This document shows positions 61,958-64,000 of a stretch of 64,000 nt of DNA, in pieces (within the stretch, counting starts at the first letter, position 1; each line of letters opens with the position of its first letter). The notes below the pieces were generated by a model. The model was not told the origin of the DNA and ran no database searches. It worked only from the letters and a program-made list of their open reading frames with translations. Source of the DNA: an uncultured Aquimarina sp. (GTDB lineage: Bacteria > Bacteroidota > Bacteroidia > Flavobacteriales > Flavobacteriaceae). The stretch is from assembly GCF_947496855.1 (NCBI RefSeq), contig NZ_CANMED010000009.1, positions 1 to 64,000 of the forward strand, in the 5' to 3' direction. The position numbers were made by a program, and so were the translations under genes.

Positions 61958-63280
61958 CTATTTTTTTGTGGTATTTATTTTTCCGAATTTTAAGATGATA
62001 TTGGGGTTTCCTTTAAAATAAATAGACGGATCTGTTCCAAATATGTCATCATAAGAAAATGCATATGCTAGATTATTAAGTGCTTTTTCATGTAGAATAC
62101 TTGAATAGTAAAAAATAGGAGCATTTGCAGTATACCAATTGGCATTATTCACCCAATCATCTGCATTATTCATATGCATACACCCTCGACAAATGGAAAT
62201 TAAGATTGCCATTGCCACAGGATCAGTGGCCCAGTTAGGAGCAGCACTTCCTTCTGTATTAGCTGACAAAAGAAATCCCCAATCAACCGGTGTATCGTCT
62301 AACATATTATAACCAGAAAAACCATTAGAAAAATCAGGAAGATTCCCGATATTACTAGGTCTTGGCAGTGTAGGGCAAGATGCATACGGTTGTGTTCTAG
62401 CTGCATCGGTATAGATATTTAAATTTAAGCCTGTATTATCAATTTCTCCATAATAAATAGGTCCTGGATTAGTACTCGTATACAATTTACTATAGCAAGT
62501 AAATTTTCTGTTACTTGCATAACATTCATTATTGACATATTCTCTCCAAAAATGAGTTCGATGTGTGGCTCCAGTAGCCATTTCACTATCGTTACTACCT
62601 AAATCTATTGGGCTAGCTGATTTAGGAGATAATATACGTATCAAGTTATTATTCGTGTCTTTTAATACCAAGGTTTTCATAAAAGAAGTATTCCCATTGG
62701 TTCCAGAAATATCTGGAATGGCATTAAAAGCAGTAATTATATCCGCTCTTGAGGTTTTATAACCTATGATTCTATCTTTTGAGATATTTACATCGTAAGC
62801 GGTTATTGTAAATGAAAGCCCAAAAAAGTCAACATTGGTAAGGTTTACATTCGGATTTGGAGCTGTAACGACTCCATTAGATTTGTGAGCAGCATTATCA
62901 AATTCTATTTTGTCATAAATAACAGTATTATTTTTGTCATTTACGGGTCCTGATACTGCGAATACAGGGATCTCTGTCAGACTTTGACCAAAACTAATAT
63001 AGAGACGTGCGCTACCAATATAAGGTACTGTTATTACATAATTACCATTTGAATCTTTCGTAAGTAGATCTAATGAGGTCACCATTGTATCTGTTACTTT
63101 ATTAGAGGAAAAATTTGCTGCCATTAATGCACCTGTTGAGAAATCGAGATAACTAAAGTCTCCGTTCGCAACTGGTTGTCGGTTAACATCAATATTTACA
63201 GCAGTGCCAAGCACAAGAACAAAGATTTCTTTATCTCCGTACTCTGTTTCTGTTGTGTTTAGTCGAAAATTAGTATTCAT
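61958..63280 (-). CDS. GH64-type beta-1,3-glucanase-like protein, 440 aa
   Basis: The first 150 residues are a beta domain with RLYISFGQSLTEIPVF, then NVDFFGLSFTITAYD and the C-terminal half IHEKALNNLAYAFSYDD, which fit the GH64/thaumatin-like endo-beta-1,3-glucanase family. No signal peptide or T9SS tail. A GlcNAc- or glucan-degrading pair with the downstream GH18 suggests attack on fungal or algal cell walls. The gap between them is 188 bp. Confidence 0.8.
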   Translation of the reverse strand: MNTNFRLNTTETEYGDKEIFVLVLGTAVNIDVNRQPVANGDFSYLDFSTGALMAANFSSNKVTDTMVTSLDLLTKDSNGNYVITVPYIGSARLYISFGQSLTEIPVFAVSGPVNDKNNTVIYDKIEFDNAAHKSNGVVTAPNPNVNLTNVDFFGLSFTITAYDVNISKDRIIGYKTSRADIITAFNAIPDISGTNGNTSFMKTLVLKDTNNNLIRILSPKSASPIDLGSNDSEMATGATHRTHFWREYVNNECYASNRKFTCYSKLYTSTNPGPIYYGEIDNTGLNLNIYTDAARTQPYASCPTLPRPSNIGNLPDFSNGFSGYNMLDDTPVDWGFLLSANTEGSAAPNWATDPVAMAILISICRGCMHMNNADDWVNNANWYTANAPIFYYSSILHEKALNNLAYAFSYDDIFGTDPSIYFKGNPNIILKFGKINTTKK

Positions 63281-63310
63281 TATATCTGTTTTTTTTTAAG
63301 GTTTGAATAA

Positions 63311-64000
63311 TTATATTTTTTCCATTTCAGTATAATTGGATGCCATTATAGAATTAATGACTTCATTATCTACTGGATACCATCGTTTGTCTTGTGTGTT
63401 TTTAATACTGGTGTTGGCACTGTGTACTGTGGCTACGAAACCTTTTTCGTAGGTATGACTTTTTACATTCACTCCCCATTGCCAGGCAAAAACAGCATCT
63501 TCTCCAATATTGATATCCTGAAATTGATGGTGTTGCCACACCTTTTTTTTGTACGACATAGTAGCACCTGCAACCCATGCTTTTTGCTCTTTTGGATACT
63601 GATATTTCCAAGCTTTTTGTGTCTCAGGATTATAGAAATATAACTGAGATAAGCCACAGATATCTGCACCACTAGAGTGTAGTGCTGATACCTGATGTTG
63701 TAACCAATCAGAAGCATACCAATCATCATCATCCCAATGCACAATGATTTCGCCGGATGCTTTTTTACAGCAAAAATTCCGTTTGGCACCGATGGTCATC
63801 CGTTCCGTAAGCCGAAAATATTTTATTTCTGGATGGTCTGGAATTGAATGTTCGATAGATTCATTTCCATCGTCTGCTATGATCAGTTCTTTAAAGGGGT
63901 AATTTTGGCTTAAAAATCGTTGAATTGCTTCTCCAACAAATTGAGAACGATTATACGTGGGCATAATACAGCTTACCGTCTCTGATAACTTTCTCTTTTG
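63311..64000 (-). CDS. GT2 glycosyltransferase, 5' end outside the window
   Basis: The N-terminal nucleotide-sugar region is visible: CIMPTYNRSQFVGEAIQRFL, the DXD-type site VHWDDDDW and acceptor segment. On the minus strand the frame runs on through 63965-64000 (QKRKLSETVSCIMPTYN), so the true start lies beyond the window. It probably transfers a sugar to a polymer or glycolipid. The region after the DDDDW motif is shorter than in typical GT2 proteins. The GH64 gene starts 30 bp after its stop, so coexpression is likely. Confidence 0.85.
   Translation of the reverse strand, partial: QKRKLSETVSCIMPTYNRSQFVGEAIQRFLSQNYPFKELIIADDGNESIEHSIPDHPEIKYFRLTERMTIGAKRNFCCKKASGEIIVHWDDDDWYASDWLQHQVSALHSSGADICGLSQLYFYNPETQKAWKYQYPKEQKAWVAGATMSYKKKVWQHHQFQDINIGEDAVFAWQWGVNVKSHTYEKGFVATVHSANTSIKNTQDKRWYPVDNEVINSIMASNYTEMEKI

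Overview
This is a low-GC chromosomal window from a marine member of the Bacteroidota, family Flavobacteriaceae; an Aquimarina-like organism is a reasonable guess. The evidence is AT-rich DNA, several type IX secretion (T9SS) C-terminal sorting domains, a TAnnTTTG-type promoter, DUF4280/VgrG effector genes, TonB and Fur genes of Bacteroidota type, and a polysaccharide-degrading repertoire. Genus is inference; no rRNA gene is present.

1-14.5 kb is the most unusual part: an integron-like cassette array. Eleven complete cassettes (and the edge of a twelfth at the left end), all coding on the minus strand, are separated by 60-192 bp imperfect palindromes. Every cassette starts with GTT plus 6-7 cassette-specific bases and ends with the exact reverse complement of that sequence before the palindrome, which is the R'/R'' relation of integron attC sites. 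Start codons lie mostly 15-40 bp from one core and stop codons 9-23 bp from the other. Cargo is mostly unknown, plus a HEPN-type protein, a CPBP protease, a T9SS type B lipoprotein, a DUF6896-like pair and a 4-kb metal module (DUF6660 protein, TonB receptor, Fur/Zur repressor, methyltransferase). At the right end, encoded in the same direction, is a tyrosine recombinase without the insert typical of IntI. It is flanked by an attI-like hairpin (13.23 kb) and a 37-bp palindrome (14.45 kb). I consider this the candidate new system.

14.5-40.4 kb is ordinary chromosome: a Zn-ribbon protein, RecG, M1 aminopeptidase, patatin, two paralogous T9SS zinc metalloproteases, FMN-type glutamate synthase-like protein, M20 amidohydrolase, DsrE protein, GH10 xylanase, UvrD/PcrA helicase, a GH13 amylase with three repeated starch-binding modules, and an isoprenylcysteine methyltransferase-like protein.

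40.4-52.8 kb is an orphan VgrG effector island. A putative sigma-54 promoter drives a 31-codon ORF with its own terminator. Then come VgrG, a possible adaptor, two DUF4280 (PAAR-like) proteins with swapped C-termini (metzincin protease; DUF3289), and two effectors sharing a new N-terminal marker domain (NlpC/P60-like amidase; lysozyme-like). Each of the last two is followed by an overlapping lipoprotein gene, a likely immunity protein. No sheath or baseplate genes are in view, so the secretion machine must be encoded elsewhere. A leucine-rich-repeat lipoprotein follows.

52.8-64 kb holds a NarL-type two-component pair, cytochrome bd oxidase (cydAB), tRNA-Pro(GGG), two small unknown genes, an AraC regulator, and a GH18/GH64 pair lacking signal peptides beside a GT2 glycosyltransferase cut by the window edge.
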